DNA from: Lichtheimia corymbifera B2541
Taxonomy: Eukaryota; Mucoromycota; Mucoromycetes; Mucorales; Lichtheimiaceae
Direction of reading: 5' to 3'
DNA: 64,000 bases
NCBI GenBank assembly: GCA_000697475.1
Contig: JNEU01000984.1
Location: 62,001-126,000 of the forward strand
Below the pieces are notes generated by a model, which searched no databases, had not been told where the DNA came from, and saw nothing but the letters and a program-made list of their open reading frames with translations. Shown here piece by piece: positions 46,400-59,200 of this stretch (position 1 is the first letter of the stretch; each line of letters opens with the position of its first letter). A program made the translations under genes and the position numbers.

Positions 46400-46680
46400 G
46401 CGTGTACTCCCCACTACAGCAACACCTGCATTCCTTGACACTGCACGTTCTCTTGTACACTCTTCTGCCACAACCAATCGCAGCAGCATTCATTTTAGCA
46501 GTTGCTATTAGCAAGGTCTTTACCGCATTGTCTAAAACAGCGTTCACAACCTTGTCACTCTACTACAACACAGCTCTTGCACACTCCTCTACCACGACCA
46601 AACGTAGCAGCTGTTGCTAATACCAGACCTTTACTCCATCGTCTCAAGTTACTTGCAGCAAGCTACCTTACAGCTTTAAT
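46400..46680 (+). repeat. Two diverged direct copies of a CAACACC...AGCAGC unit
   Basis: Segments beginning near 46420 and 46566 share blocks in the same order: CAACAC, CTTG(T/C)ACACTC, TCTNCCAC(A/G)ACCAA, CG(C/T)AGCAGC, TTGCTA and GTCTTTACCGCAT or CCTTTACTCCAT. Unit length is about 145 bases. No coding sense is kept in common. Confidence 0.4.
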
Positions 46681-46689
46681 TACGTGAAC

Positions 46690-47753
46690 AGCAGATAGCG
46701 ATTGTATAGAAACAGCTTTATTTACGTGTAGCAACTTGCTTTAATACATACGCATTCTTATGGATGATGCCATATCCCCTATATATATATACAGCAATCT
46801 TCATGTGGTTGAGCTGCGATAGAATATGACCAAGCAGTGATGGAAAAGGAAGTGATTACATGGCTCTTTTCAACCAACATATGGGATTACCAATGGTTAT
46901 GATGGGTGATGGATGGGTTCACCCAAGTGCAGTGATGAGGAATCTTGGGATGTTACTTCAATTACTTGACACGTTGTCATGAGGAAGGATGGGTCATGTC
47001 ATATGGATGCAGCTGAGGGTGATGGTTGATTTGATGACATTGACAAAGCGGTTTTTATATGACGAGAGGTGTTCTACAGCAATGGATGGTATTGGAATAT
47101 ACGAGTCAAGGCCCACAATAACTATTTGCATTCATGGGGTGAAGATGTTTATGACAACAGCAACACAATATTGCTCATCGACTCTAAGTGATTCACTAGT
47201 ACCCTATTCTGCAATACTGCTCCTTTATCATGATTACTTGATGATAAGCACCCACACTACCACGTCTATTCTTCGACTTTCATTAAATGAGCATTGTATT
47301 CAAAGTATCATCCTATAACATCATGTTTACAAAATGGGGATCACGTGGTTGTTTTCTTGATTGATGGTGATTAGGTGATTGAAAGACCATAGATATATGT
47401 AATCAGCACCTGAGATAGGCAAGGTGGCAATAATAATCATTATCAAACTATGCAATGACATAGCACTTGTCCTCAAATAAGACGATTGTTTGCGTGAATG
47501 GCTATTTCGGAAAGGAAAGTCAATGACATATCGCTGACAAGCTCATGAGTTGCAAGGCATTTAGAACATGGTATTTTTGTATGTATTTTCATTTATTACT
47601 TTACACAAGACTACGGAGGTGTGTGTGCGAGTCTTTTTCTCATTTTGGATTAAAAACAGGAAATCGATATTGATGGAAGGTGTTGGATGAATTTGTAGAT
47701 ATATATGTGTGCGTGTGTGTGTGCGAATATATACGTGATCTTGTTGAATGGAT
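46690..47753. other. Intergenic region downstream of thiolase
   Basis: AT-rich and gene-free as far as can be seen. A short TATATA run near 46783 and a GT-rich stretch at 47706-47722 are the only features. The thiolase 3' UTR lies at its right end. Confidence 0.45.
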
Positions 47754-49137
47754 TTACTCGCTCTCAAAGACAGCAGCCATACCCATACCAGTACCAATGC
47801 ACATGCTAGTGACACCAATCTTCTTGCCTTGACGCTTCAACTCAGGCAACAAAGTGGCGATTTGACGAGCACCAGTGCAGCCGAGAGGATGGCCGAAAGC
47901 AATAGCACCACCCTTGGGGTTGACCTTTTCGAAAGGAACACCGAGCTTCTCAACAGAGTAGACAGCTTGGGAAGCGAAAGCCTCGTTGATCTCGTAGATA
48001 TCAACATCCTCAAGCTTGATACCAGCACGCTCAACAGCAACAGGGATAGCAAAGGCAGGACCAACACCCATGATACGAGGAGGAACACCAACAACAGCAG
48101 AGGTGATGTACTTGCCAACGATGGGGAGACCAAGCTTTTGAGCAGTCTTACGCTTCATCAAAAGGACGGCAGCAGCACCATCAGAGACTTGGGAAGCATT
48201 ACCAGCAGTAGTAGAACCCTCTTCATCGAAAGCAGGACGCAACTTGGCAAGCTTTTCGGCAGTGGTACCAGGACGGACACCATCATCACGATCAACGATC
48301 ACCTTCTTTTCGTTACCGTCCTTGTCAGTGATAGTAGCCTCAAGAGGAACAATTTCTTCCTTGAACCAGCCATTCTTTTGAGCCTCAACAGCCTTGGTGT
48401 GGGATGAAGCAGCGAAAGCATCTTGCTTTTGACGGGTGACACCAAAGTCGCTGGCGACGTTCTCGGAGGTAATACTATAATAATGCACATACACACCCAT
48501 CAGTCAACATGATCCAAGAGACATACACACACACTATCTCTCTTTTTAACTTACCCCATGGGGACCAAACAATCAGCAGCAGCAGGGCAGCTCTCAGCAA
48601 TCTTGTCAGAAGAAGGAGCAAGGGATTGAGGGCCATAGTTGTGGGTCATGGATTCGACACCAGCACCGATACCAACTTCAATCAAACCAGCTTGGATAGC
48701 AGTGGCGATTTGAACAACGGCTTGAAGACCAGAGGAGCATTGACGGTTGACAGTGTTGATAGAGGTAGTCTCAGGGAAACCAGCATGCAAAGCAGCCATA
48801 CGAGCGTTGGTAGCTCCACCGCCAGCGGGAAGGACGTTACCAACAGCAATATCATTGACAAGAGCAGGGTTGATCTTGGTTTGCTTCAAAATACCCTGGA
48901 AGACACCGGAAAGGATTTCTAAAAGTGCAACACCTTTAGTGGGTTTTCTTTTGCAATGCAAGTTATGAAATTACCTTCAGGAAGAGCCTCAGCGAAAGGA
49001 CCCTTGCGAGCACGGGTGATGGCCGATCGAAGAGCAGAGACAATGACAACGTCCTCGGGAGACTTGACACCAATCTTGTTGGCGACATTGTCAGAGGGAG
49101 CAAGGTGAGAAGAGACTTGTTGGATACGAGAAGCCAT
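47754..49137 (-). CDS. POT1: Peroxisomal 3-ketoacyl-CoA thiolase
   Basis: Exons 49137-48975, 48918-48555 and 48474-47754 give 415 residues. The enzyme performs the last step of fatty-acid beta-oxidation, cleaving 3-ketoacyl-CoA to acetyl-CoA and a shortened acyl-CoA. The N-terminus has RIQQVSSHL at residues 4-12, fitting the PTS2 consensus (R-[LVI]-x5-H-[LA]) read by Pex7, so it should be imported into peroxisomes. The nucleophilic cysteine is in [28 protein letters not shown] (histidine) and [14 protein letters not shown] (second cysteine) complete the active site. Length matches the yeast enzyme (417). A long antisense frame across exon 3 is a shadow. Confidence 0.96.
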
Positions 49138-50002
49138 TATTGATGTTGTTGTGGGGTATAACAGTGATAAAGAAAGCTGCAAAATCAAGAGCCCTTTTTG
49201 TACTCGATCATGCTGACTCAGGCAAATTGGGATTTTTGCTTAGTCCGCTGTCTATTACTGGTTACTTGTTTTCACGTGAAGTGACTCCCACCACCGCTTT
49301 GGGTCCTTCTTTCCAACCACCCACTCGCCTCCCATAAGACGTCATGGCATTGGTTTATAATAGAATATTTGTATTATAGTCATTGTATATGTGAAATAAT
49401 AACATTGAATATATGGACCATATATACTGGAGGCAAAAGCATTGATCAAAATGAGAAAAGGTGGTTGTGTTGCGGAGCTTGTCATGCGAACATGTGGGAC
49501 GAATGATGCATCATAGCATATGAAAGAAAGAATGTGATTAAACAAAGCAATGTGGGGTAGGGACAAATGCGTCTTTTTTGATCTGACCAATCGCTCATCA
49601 GCCATCCTTTACCCCCGCCTTCACTTGAATAATCTTCATGAGGGTCTTGTCGTTTGATACAAAAAATTGATGTTTTGGATAGCTAAACCCAAGTTTCCCA
49701 GATACCTTTTCCCCTTACGTAAGGGCAGTTCACTATATATGTAGACACGGACCTTATACTGTAAGCTTCTTTGTGAATTTGTCACAGCTAACAATGGAGA
49801 GAGAACACGAATAAAACAAAGCCAATGGTAACTTGATAATAGCAATGCTTGGTTTATTACAACCCGTGTGCCACTTTTATGTCCTCTATAAGAGCTTCCT
49901 TTCTGAGCGGTGGTCGAAAAAGGAGACAGGTGGGTTTGCCACTGGCTAACGTTGCAACTCCTTTGACATGGTAAAAGTGGTGGTTGATCAATCTATGGTC
50001 AG
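49138..50002. other. Thiolase promoter and intergenic sequence
   Basis: No gene recognised. The thiolase promoter is expected in 49140-49400. I see no clear oleate-response-type element by eye. Confidence 0.4.
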
Positions 50003-50356
50003 TCAATCAATCACCTCTCTTTTCTTGTAAGAACAACAATTCCCACGCCCATGCACACATATAAACAAGGATGTCGTGCCATCAACAACATCATCCATCT
50101 CTTTCATACATCGCATCAAGTGGGCTTTTGGTGAGCCGTTATGGTCAGAGCATTGCCATTTGACCTCATCCTTAATGAAGGATCCTTTTTGTAATAATAC
50201 ATGTATGATCATTGTTTGTATCATCTTTTGCTTTGTATATTGACAAGGCCTTTTGAAGCAATGAGTCGCCACCGAAAAGGAATTGTGTAGCCACTCGTGT
50301 TCCTCGTGCAACATCTGCAAAGCAGCGGGCATCCCTTTGTTGGCCACTGGAAGCAT
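50003..50356 (-). CDS. Possible single-exon hypothetical protein (117 residues)
   Basis: A continuous minus-strand frame from ATG (50356) to TGA has protein-like composition: LPVANKGMPAALQMLHEEHE, then WLHNSFSVATHCFKRPCQYT, KGSFIKDEVKWQCSDHNGSP and a cysteine-containing basic end. There are seven cysteines and several histidines but no motif I know. It is flanked on both sides by non-coding sequence and has no obvious CT-rich leader. It may be a lineage-specific gene or a chance frame. Confidence 0.35.
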   Translation of the reverse strand: MLPVANKGMPAALQMLHEEHEWLHNSFSVATHCFKRPCQYTKQKMIQTMIIHVLLQKGSFIKDEVKWQCSDHNGSPKAHLMRCMKEMDDVVDGTTSLFICVHGRGNCCSYKKREVID

Positions 50357-52241
50357 TTCGGTGCTATCATAGGCCTTTGCGATGGTCTAAGCTCACTCTG
50401 CATTTCTCACACCATGATCCTTTTTTAATCTGAGGCAGAAAAGGTACCGTGGACTTGAATGATCCGGACCTTTTTGGTCATGCTGGATACCACCTCGAGA
50501 TGCAATTAAACGCAACGTATCAAGACACTACCAACTAAGAGAGAAAATGTATACTCCGGTTGCAAGAATCGATGGCCTTACGCTATTGCCCTTACAAACG
50601 CGTGATATCCCAGCCTCGGTTAATTAGCTTGCCTGTACCTGGTGGAGATCATAATGTGATATGGAGTGGGATCGAATGCTGCGGCTTTATAATGCATGTT
50701 GTCAGCCGCAACTTTACAACATGCAACCACCATCTTAACGTTTCCTGCTTCTAACATGGTGAAAGCCTTTTGGCGTTGATTGATAGCAACTATGCAGGTG
50801 ATCACATTTTAAAAACACTGAAACCATTATGGATAGATTGAAGTCGAGCCTGACCACAGCTGTTACAGGACCAGGTAAATAATAACATGTAAGCACTCAT
50901 TCATAGTTCGTGTATGATTATATGCACCATAGTCCTTCTTTTCAAAATAAACAATATCCACGGCTACTCAGTCTGATGCCTAACTTATACTGTACATCCC
51001 TCACTGAACACCCAATGATGTTCCCATTCTCATTGTTTGGATTCCAACTACATGCCTGTTCTTGTTCTCAACCGAAAACGGTTCATTGTTGACTCATTTT
51101 GGCTTTCAAAGTTGTCGTGGAGACACCCATAACAATATAGGGAAGGATAGCAAGATAAAAACTTATTGCCAAGAACCATCATCTACATGAAAAGAAAAGA
51201 AGTAGACAACTGCTCTTGGGAAAATGGGATGAAAGTTGGGAGCATGAATGTCATGCACAAGCATGTGGATATTGAGCTTTGGGATGGGAAGAGCTATGCC
51301 AATTTTCGAAGCTGGCTATAATAAGATTTGCAACTCAATAGGGTAGCGATAAGATAAGAGCGGAGCACACCACATTATGGTAAGCGACGACGACGCGTTC
51401 TCAACCATGTTATTCAGTCAGCACATATTTTTGGTCACTGAGTCTGGAAAAGAAAAAAGAATCTCTATGGTGTTGTCAATACGTCAATGCGCCAAACACG
51501 TGTTGAGTGAAGAAACGATAGGTATCCGCGGCGATACGAGTAGCCGTCCTTAATGGGGGCATTGCGTATATCGGGTGAGGTAAGTTCAGCTGAACGAGCT
51601 ATATCCATTGTTGCGTTTGATGATTGGATATGATGCAAGTGTGGGCTTTACTATATATGGTTCTTACTGAGTCATCTGTGCCACTCTTCTCGGATGGAAA
51701 AAGTCTGGTAAGCGGCCCTTTGACGGCAAAGGCATACCACTTTTCGCTTTCATTTACACATTGAGGGAATATATGTGATGAATATGAATGAATGCTTACA
51801 ATGTGAATATATACAAAGGTATCACAAAGTGACTGATGACCAAAGCTACCCCAGCCTATATGTGGCGATCTGGCGAAAGCAGCTGTTGAAACACAGAAAG
51901 AAAGACCCGAAGGCCCGAAAAAATTTTCATTATTAGGGCCAGAAGCGTGCTCCTTGTTCCTTTTTTCCCTTTGCTTCTTCTTCCTACCTTATTTCACCCG
52001 CTCACTTTTTGTCCAGCACACCACCTGCTTCTTTTAACTATATCAGCTCCACCTTTTCTTTAACTATTCTATCTATCTGAACACTCTCATCTCTCCCCTG
52101 TTTCATTTGTATTGTGCATCGAGTTCAAGATGCACACCAAGTTCTAATCTCCCGTTTGCTCCCCGCACCTTAAGTAACTTTTTTTTATAAACCCAAAGAC
52201 CCTAGCGACCGAATACTCGCTTTTTTAAGAATAACATCAAG
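50357..52241. other. Long upstream region of the GATA factor
   Basis: About 1.9 kb without recognisable genes. The final 300 bases (51950-52240) are strongly pyrimidine-rich, with a poly-T tract at 52179-52187, consistent with a transcription start zone and long leader of the GATA gene. Several GATA/TATC motifs occur, as expected by chance at this length. Confidence 0.45.
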
Positions 52242-52295
52242 ATGGCCTATTATTACATGTTCAACGGAAAGCACGTAGGAAACGACGTCGATTGA
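52242..52295 (+). promoter_or_regulatory. Short upstream ORF in the GATA factor leader
   Basis: An ATG with the context AAGATGG, close to optimal, starts a 17-codon frame ([17 protein letters not shown]) that stops 119 bases before the GATA factor ATG. If the leader is unspliced, ribosomes would meet it first, so it could limit translation of the factor. Its peptide looks non-random (tyrosine-rich start, acidic end). Confidence 0.5.
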
Positions 52296-52414
52296 TACAG
52301 AAGACCGCCCCCGCCCAAGATATATACAACAAGAGCAAACAAGGAAGACAAAGATTCAGTTACCAACATACACAATCAATAACAACAACACCACCAGCCA
52401 ACAGCTACAGCGTC

Positions 52415-53758
52415 ATGAACACCGATACATTCAATACGTTTTTTCAATCATTCGACCAACCCACAGGGGACCAGTCCGATTTTCTGGTGAACCTCTTTCA
52501 AGACCAATCTACACCCATGGCAACGGATGATCAAATGCCGTTCCTATCACCACCCACCTCATCACTCGAATCATCACCTGTTGCATCGCCACAGTCGAGT
52601 GCTGAAGGTTCTCCAACAACAACTCTTTTACAAGACAACTTTTTACACAACCTTCTCATGTCGTCACCTGATGACTTTAGTGGACTTGTGGATCCAACTG
52701 CTATTGTCAATCAAATGGAACAAGACTTCATCAAGCTTGAGGATACCGAGATGGCACCCACTACACCACCCGCATCACCTTCAGATAAGACATCTGTAGC
52801 AGAAGCAGCAGCAGCAGCTTGTGCAGCTATCGTTGGTGGTACTTGTTCTTCATCGACATCTCCAATCATGAAGGAAAAGCAACAACCATCTCACCGTAAG
52901 CAACGTGTCCTTCCTCATGGTCAATCCACATTCCCCATCAAGGTTGCCAGCAGCAAGACTTCACGACCTCCACGTAAATTGGAATGCTTCAATTGCAAGG
53001 TGACCAAGACACCTTTGTGGCGACGTACTCCGGATCGGGCTCATACTTTGTGCAATGCTTGCGGTCTTTACTACAAGCAGTACAACCAACATCGACCCCT
53101 GCATGTGCGTCACAAGACACAGCAAACCAGTCAGCTCCGCACTCATCCTTATGCCTCAGAACGTGTCTTGGCCCCATCGTCCTCTCCATCCTCGGTGACA
53201 GCAGCATCATCATCACCCCAAAGCAATGTTGCTCCCATGATGTTTGCCACTTTGCCTTTGTTGCAGCCAACTTCTTCCACTCAAGGTACTACAAAGATGG
53301 TGGATATCGACAAGACCTCATCATCATCTACTGAGGAATCCTCATCTTCATCATCCAATGCAAATAACAGCAGCGGTGTGGAATGTGCCAATTGTCATCA
53401 AACCCAGACTCCACTTTGGCGTAAAAATGACCGTGGTGAACCTGTATGCAATGCATGTGGATTGTATTCTCGCTTGCATCATCGTGATCGTCCCATTGAA
53501 ATGCGCAAGACCAAGATTCAACGTCGTCGCAGGGATTGGGCTATCGAGGAAGAGGACCCTCAAGGCGATACCAAGGACCAAATGGCTACTGCTGCTAGTG
53601 TGATGGATGCCGAGGATGCTCGTTTCTTGTCCTTATTGGTGCAAATGAACAACGACCAAATGCAGGGATTCCTTGGTATGCTAGAACGTCGATGCGATAT
53701 TTTACGTGCGGTGCTTGACGCGTCTCCTCAAGCCAAATCTGAATCCATACAACAATAG
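52415..53758 (+). CDS. Two-finger GATA-type transcription factor
   Basis: A single exon of 447 residues. The frame is open above the ATG but without another ATG. Finger 1 (residues about 190-225): CFNC-x18-CNAC, with KTPLWRR and [18 protein letters not shown]. Finger 2 (about 325-360): CANC-x17-CNAC, with QTPLWRK and [20 protein letters not shown]. Both are complete type IV zinc fingers. The N-terminal half is rich in S, T, P and acidic residues (an activation-type region), with an alanine run at about 128-136. The linker is serine-rich and has no cysteines, so it lacks the iron-sensing cysteine cluster found between the fingers of SreA/Fep1-type repressors. A nitrogen, iron or light role cannot be decided. 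Confidence 0.9.
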   Translation: MNTDTFNTFFQSFDQPTGDQSDFLVNLFQDQSTPMATDDQMPFLSPPTSSLESSPVASPQSSAEGSPTTTLLQDNFLHNLLMSSPDDFSGLVDPTAIVNQMEQDFIKLEDTEMAPTTPPASPSDKTSVAEAAAAACAAIVGGTCSSSTSPIMKEKQQPSHRKQRVLPHGQSTFPIKVASSKTSRPPRKLECFNCKVTKTPLWRRTPDRAHTLCNACGLYYKQYNQHRPLHVRHKTQQTSQLRTHPYASERVLAPSSSPSSVTAASSSPQSNVAPMMFATLPLLQPTSSTQGTTKMVDIDKTSSSSTEESSSSSSNANNSSGVECANCHQTQTPLWRKNDRGEPVCNACGLYSRLHHRDRPIEMRKTKIQRRRRDWAIEEEDPQGDTKDQMATAASVMDAEDARFLSLLVQMNNDQMQGFLGMLERRCDILRAVLDASPQAKSESIQQ

Positions 53759-54151
53759 CTTTTTTTCTTTTTCTTTTTATTTTCAATTGCATATACATAA
53801 CATGAATAAACATCAGTGCATATAAAAAAAAACCTCTCTTGTTCCCAATGCAGCCATGTGTTTCTCCTAGAAAAGGATCTAATCATATCCGTGTGGTGGG
53901 GACTTTTTTCCCAATTTTGCCATGCTCCGCGCGCGCCCAGTTCTTCCTGATCTGAGAATGCCCGTGATGTTGCATATAAAGAAAGAGAGAGAACAAATAG
54001 CACTATGTATGTGGAGAAGGGGGTGATATCAAAATGACAAGTGTTTGGCTTACATGCCTATAGACAAAAGACCACTTGAACATCCGCTCCATGTTTTACT
54101 TTTGTTGTCCCTTTTTTTCTTTTATTCTTTCCTTGTTTCTTTTTGTGTTCG
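53759..54151. other. Intergenic region between the GATA gene and a small coiled-coil gene
   Basis: Contains the T-rich 3' UTR of the GATA gene and, at 54100-54145, a TC-rich leader of the next gene. Nothing else is visible. Confidence 0.5.
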
Positions 54152-54689
54152 ATGGAAAAATCGTTGATGGATTATGATCAAAGCTTGGAAGCTTTAGAGA
54201 AGCAACGTGAGGAACTTGAACTTGTTATGCAGAGAATGGGCAAGGAATGGGAAGAAAGGTAAGCTGCATTACGGCTTGACTCAATCGACGCCACCGATGG
54301 TAACTGATCCCATTCTCCTTGTTGAATATGATAGTGGTGCTGGTATAGGATGGCTGGGTGCACTCAACTTGCCGTCGTCCAGAGAATCAAGTAGTACGTC
54401 GGGTCCGTCAGCTGAGTATCTTGGATCACTTTTGAATGTCAACGAGGATTTACTAGCACAGAGCCTTGCCAATACCAACGCACCTTCTCCGGCACCTCAT
54501 CATCAACCTACATCCATTCCGGGTATTCCAATGCCTTTAGCCACTCCAAGTAGCGAATCCATCTTAACAACGACGGCAACTACTACCACGACGGATAAGG
54601 ATACTACCAACAACTATGTTACTTCACCACCCATCACCCCAGATGAATCATTGTTAAAATGTGCCATCCATGAACCATCCTCTTCTTGA
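54152..54689 (+). CDS. Small protein with N-terminal coiled coil (153 residues)
   Basis: Exons 54152-54258 and 54335-54689 splice in phase 2. Residues 1-35 form a heptad-like acidic coil (MEKSLMDYDQSLEALEKQRE then ELELVMQRMGKEWEE). A short conserved-looking block follows (SGAGIGWLGALNLPSS) and the remainder is serine/threonine/proline-rich and probably disordered, with a TTT run. No membrane or targeting signal. I do not recognise the family. The coil suggests it is a subunit of a larger complex. The ATG is directly preceded by a pyrimidine-rich leader. Confidence 0.65.
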
Positions 54690-56228
54690 TCCCGGTTATT
54701 CTCTCTCTCCTCTTTTACTCCTCATCCCCTTACTTCTTATTCAACCCTTTTTTCTTTTTCATGTTCTTCCGTATTCAAAAGAATATCCGCATGCATTTAT
54801 CTCTCTATCTCTCTCTTTACTTACCCCCACTCCCATTTTACCCCTGATGCATTCCTTCTCAGTAGCTGCTGTTGTCCTGTGTTGTTTTTGAACGGCAGTT
54901 TAACAAATCGTCGGCCTGCAATCATATCCAGAGGACTCTCTATGGACTTTTGGTCAGCTCCTCCTGCATCCTTCGGAAATCGAATATCGTGTTATGCAGC
55001 ATTTCAAGGGGAACAGTAGCCATTACCAACATCGCTCGCTCTTTCTCTTATCGTTAGCATCGAAATCCCTCATTCATTCTTTCAAATCATCCCCAATCTC
55101 CGCATTCATGAACAATGAAACACTAATGATTGTATCCCATCTTGCTCATTCATCCCATAAACAAAGCTACTGTAGCCATAACAAACAAAAACATGTACAC
55201 GTTGCTGCTGTACGGAGTGGGAATGCTGCACACATGGTTCAAACTTGACAAGATGGAGGAGGATGATCGTCCACCTGACTGTAAACAACAATTGCATTAG
55301 CATACAGTGTAACCATCACAGTGAGCCTTTTCATAATGCACTGCTCTTCTTCTTGGCATATCTGCTGTGCTACTGCCACTTTGAAAGTAGCAACCAAAAC
55401 CTGTTTTATAGTCAAACTTTGACATGATATCATGTGATTCACTCATTGTCTTTGATGTATGGTCAACAAGGACCATTATTATTCATGGGAGGATTGAAGG
55501 GAGAATATGACTAACCCACTCAAGGCATTAGGCCAGTATCACGTACTTTCATACTCAATAAACACGGTGGTCCTAACAGCAGCCAGAAAGAGAAATCACA
55601 AGGATAATCTGCAAGGATCCCCATTCACACAAAATACGTCGCTTCTAAATCGAGCTTGTTCCTGAGAGAATCATGCAGTTTTACCGATGTAAACCCAGCT
55701 TTTGATACAGTATGCACCATGATTCTGTCAACTCCCAGATGATATAAGGTCTTTTGATAAAGACGTGTCGTCACGTAGACGGCAATTGATATGGATGTCA
55801 CAAAAGCCAAGAAGGATGAAAAAGGCCCAACATGGTGATCATGAAGATATTATATCATAGCAATCCCCCCAGTATTTCCATGTTTAACAAGTGTGGATAC
55901 CCCAACGAGGTGTCATTGTTTTTTTAGAGCGAGTTGGAATCGGCCCCAAAATGCGTTGTGCCGTAACCGAGGTTGGGGTCAATGTGTTACAACCCGATTA
56001 TCGCGTTGGGCAATGGCATGGATCACAAAGCAGCCATCAAACCCAGATATATACCTTCTTTCTCTTCTTCATATCATCATCACCACCATCCACCACACCC
56101 ACATTTATTTGCTCGTTTGCATTAATACAATCTTATTCTCTCATCCATACCATCATCCGATTCCCCATTTCTTCTGCATCTTTTATTTCTACATACTTTT
56201 TGCTTGAATACTTTAATACTACTAGACT
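54690..56228. other. Intergenic region upstream of acetyl-CoA carboxylase
   Basis: No gene recognised. The last 170 bases before the ACC1 start are rich in C and T (56050-56215), consistent with a highly expressed promoter and leader. Frames overlapping this tract are not coding-like. Confidence 0.45.
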
Positions 56229-59200
56229 ATGGTCGATCGTACAAATGTCGCAAGCCATTTCCTCGGTAAGACACGTGTAGTCGAAGAGAGCAATGGCATT
56301 GACTAATGGAGACTATTCAAGGTGGCAATTCGGTGCAAGTGGCCCCTCAAGGAGCAGTACGCGATTTCGTGCAGGCACATGAAGGACATACGGTGATCAG
56401 CAAAGTGCTTATTGCGAACAATGGCATGGCAGCCATGAAGGAGATTCGCTCTGTACGCAAGTGGGCCTATGAGACGTTTGGTGACGAGCGAGCTATTGAG
56501 TTTACAGTGATGGCAACACCAGAAGATCTATCCGTCAACGCCGAATACATCCGCATGGCCGACAATTACGTTGAAGTTCCTGGTGGCACCAATAACAACA
56601 ACTACGCCAATGTTGAATTGATTGTGGATGTGGCCGAAAGAAGTGGTGTTCATGCTGTATGGGCAGGATGGTAAGTTGGAATAGGTTTACTACTATTACA
56701 TCCATGGTTTTGTTCTAATAGAATACTCTCTTTATCTAACAGGGGCCACGCATCAGAAAACCCACGATTACCAGAAATGTTAGCTCAGAGCAAGAATAAG
56801 TGTGTATTCATCGGCCCACCAGCATCGGCTATGCGATCCTTGGGTGATAAGATCTCTTCCACTATTGTTGCACAACATGCCAATGTCCCAACCATGAGCT
56901 GGAGCGGTGATGGTATCAGTCAAGTGGCGCAAACGGAGGATGGCCATGTTCTGGTCGAAGAGAAGGTGTATTTGGACGCATGTGTACAAACGGCCGAAGA
57001 AGGTCTCGCTTCTGCTGAGAAGATTGGATTCCCTGTCATGATCAAAGCATCCGAAGGTGGTGGTGGCAAGGGTATTCGTAAAGTGGAAGATGCTGCCAGT
57101 TTCAAACAAGCTTTTCATCAAGTGCAAGGTGAAATCCCTGGCTCTCCTATTTTCATCATGAAGCTCGCTGGCAACGCACGTCATTTGGAAGTCCAACTTT
57201 TGGCTGATCAATACGGCAATGCTATCAGTTTGTTTGGTCGTGATTGTTCAGTACAGCGTCGTCATCAAAAGATCATTGAAGAAGCTCCTGTTACTATTGC
57301 CAAGCCTGAGGTGTTCGAGCAAATGGAAAAGGCAGCTGTACGACTTGGCAAGCTTGTTGGATATGTATCAGCTGGTACCGTCGAATATTTATACAGCCAT
57401 CAAGATGAGCGTTTCTATTTCTTGGAGCTGAATCCCAGATTGCAAGTGGAGCATCCAACTACTGAAATGGTCTCTGGTGTCAATTTACCAGCTGCTCAGT
57501 TGCAAATTGCCATGGGTATCCCTCTTCATCGTATTCGGGATATTCGTATGCTTTATGGTGTGCAGCATAACAGCGCATCTCCTATCGATTTCGACTTTGC
57601 CAATCCCAATTCATTCGAAGTGCTACGTCGTCCAGTTGCCAAAGGTCATGTTATTGCTGTGCGTATTACTGCCGAGAACCCTGATGCTGGATTCAAGCCT
57701 TCTTCTGGAATGATGCATGAACTCAATTTCCGATCCAGTACCAATGTTTGGGGTTACTTTTCGGTTGCATCAGCTGGTGGTTTGCATGAATATGCTGATT
57801 CCCAATTTGGTCACATTTTCGCTTATGGGGAGAATCGACAACAGGCTCGCAAGAATATGGTCATGGCATTGAAAGAAATTTCCATTCGGGCAGCTTTCCG
57901 TACAACAGTCGAATATATCATTCGTTTATTGGAGACTCAGGACTTTGAAGAGAATACAATCAACACTGGATGGCTTGATATGCTCATTTCTACCAAGTTG
58001 ACAGCCGAACGACCTGATCCAATGCTTGCCGTGTTTTGTGGTGCTGTCATCAAAGCACATGCCTTGTCTCAAGAATGTCGTAAGCAGTACAAACAAAGCC
58101 TTGAACGTGGTCAGGTTCCCGGTAGAGACATGCTCAAAACCGTGTTCACTGTGGATTTCATCTATGAGGATCATCGTTACAACTTTACCGTCACTCAGTC
58201 AGCACCCAGCATTTACACCTTATATTTGAATGGCACTAAAACCCAAGTTGGTGTGCGGGATCTCACAGATGGCGGCTTGCTGGTATCTCTTGGCGGTAAA
58301 TCATACACCACCTATTCACGTGACGAGGTTCAAGCTACACGTCTCATGATTGATGGCAAGACTTGTTTACTCGAGAAGGAATCGGATCCAACACAATTAC
58401 GCTCACCTTCACCTGGTAAACTTGTCAGCTTGTTATTGGAGAATGGACAACATGTGAAAGCTGGTCAAGCATATGCTGAGATCGAGGTAAGATAAGAAAT
58501 TAAAGAATGATAGAAAAGGCAAGCAATTGACTTTTATATCGAATAGGTCATGAAAATGTACATGCCATTGCTCGCTCAAGAAGATGGTTGTGTTCAATTT
58601 ATCAAGCAAGTCGGTGCAACCCTTGAAGCTGGTGATATTATTGGTGTCCTCTCGCTTGACGATCCATCACGTGTGAAAAAGACATTGCCTTTTGCTGGTA
58701 CTGTCCCTGCTTTTGGTCCTCCTCACATCACTGGCGAGAAGCCCATCCAACGTTTCCGTGCCACTAAGCGTGCTCTTGAGTACATTCTCCAAGGCTATGA
58801 CAACCAAGCTCTGGTGCAAACAGCTGTCAAGGATTTGTCTCAAGTCTTGCGTGATCCACAATTGCCGTTCTCAGAAACTGCTGCCCTTATGTCATCCATG
58901 TCAGGCCGTATGCCTTCTCGTCTCGAGCAGAGCTTCCAAGAGTGTCTCAAAGCAAACAGCGATGAATTTCCAGCTACACAGCTTTTGCAATTGATCGAGT
59001 CCTATGTACATGAACATGCATCAACGCATGCCGAGGTATCAGCCATCAAAACCCAAGTATCACCTTTGGCGGAAGTATTTGAGCGATACAGCAAAGGATT
59101 GAAGCACCATGAATATTCAGTCTACGTGGAGCTTATTGAGCAATACTATGACGTCGAGATCTTATTCAGTGGACAACAAAATCGTGATGAAGAAGTGGTG

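Noticed and set aside
47748..48407. 219-codon open frame on the plus strand across the thiolase gene
   Set aside because: It is antisense to exon 3 of the thiolase, whose active-site motifs are all intact. The antisense frame is a by-product of codon bias.
52292..52414. N-terminal extension of the GATA factor by 41 codons
   Set aside because: The frame is open, but it begins at TTG. The first ATG is at 52415, so I used that start.
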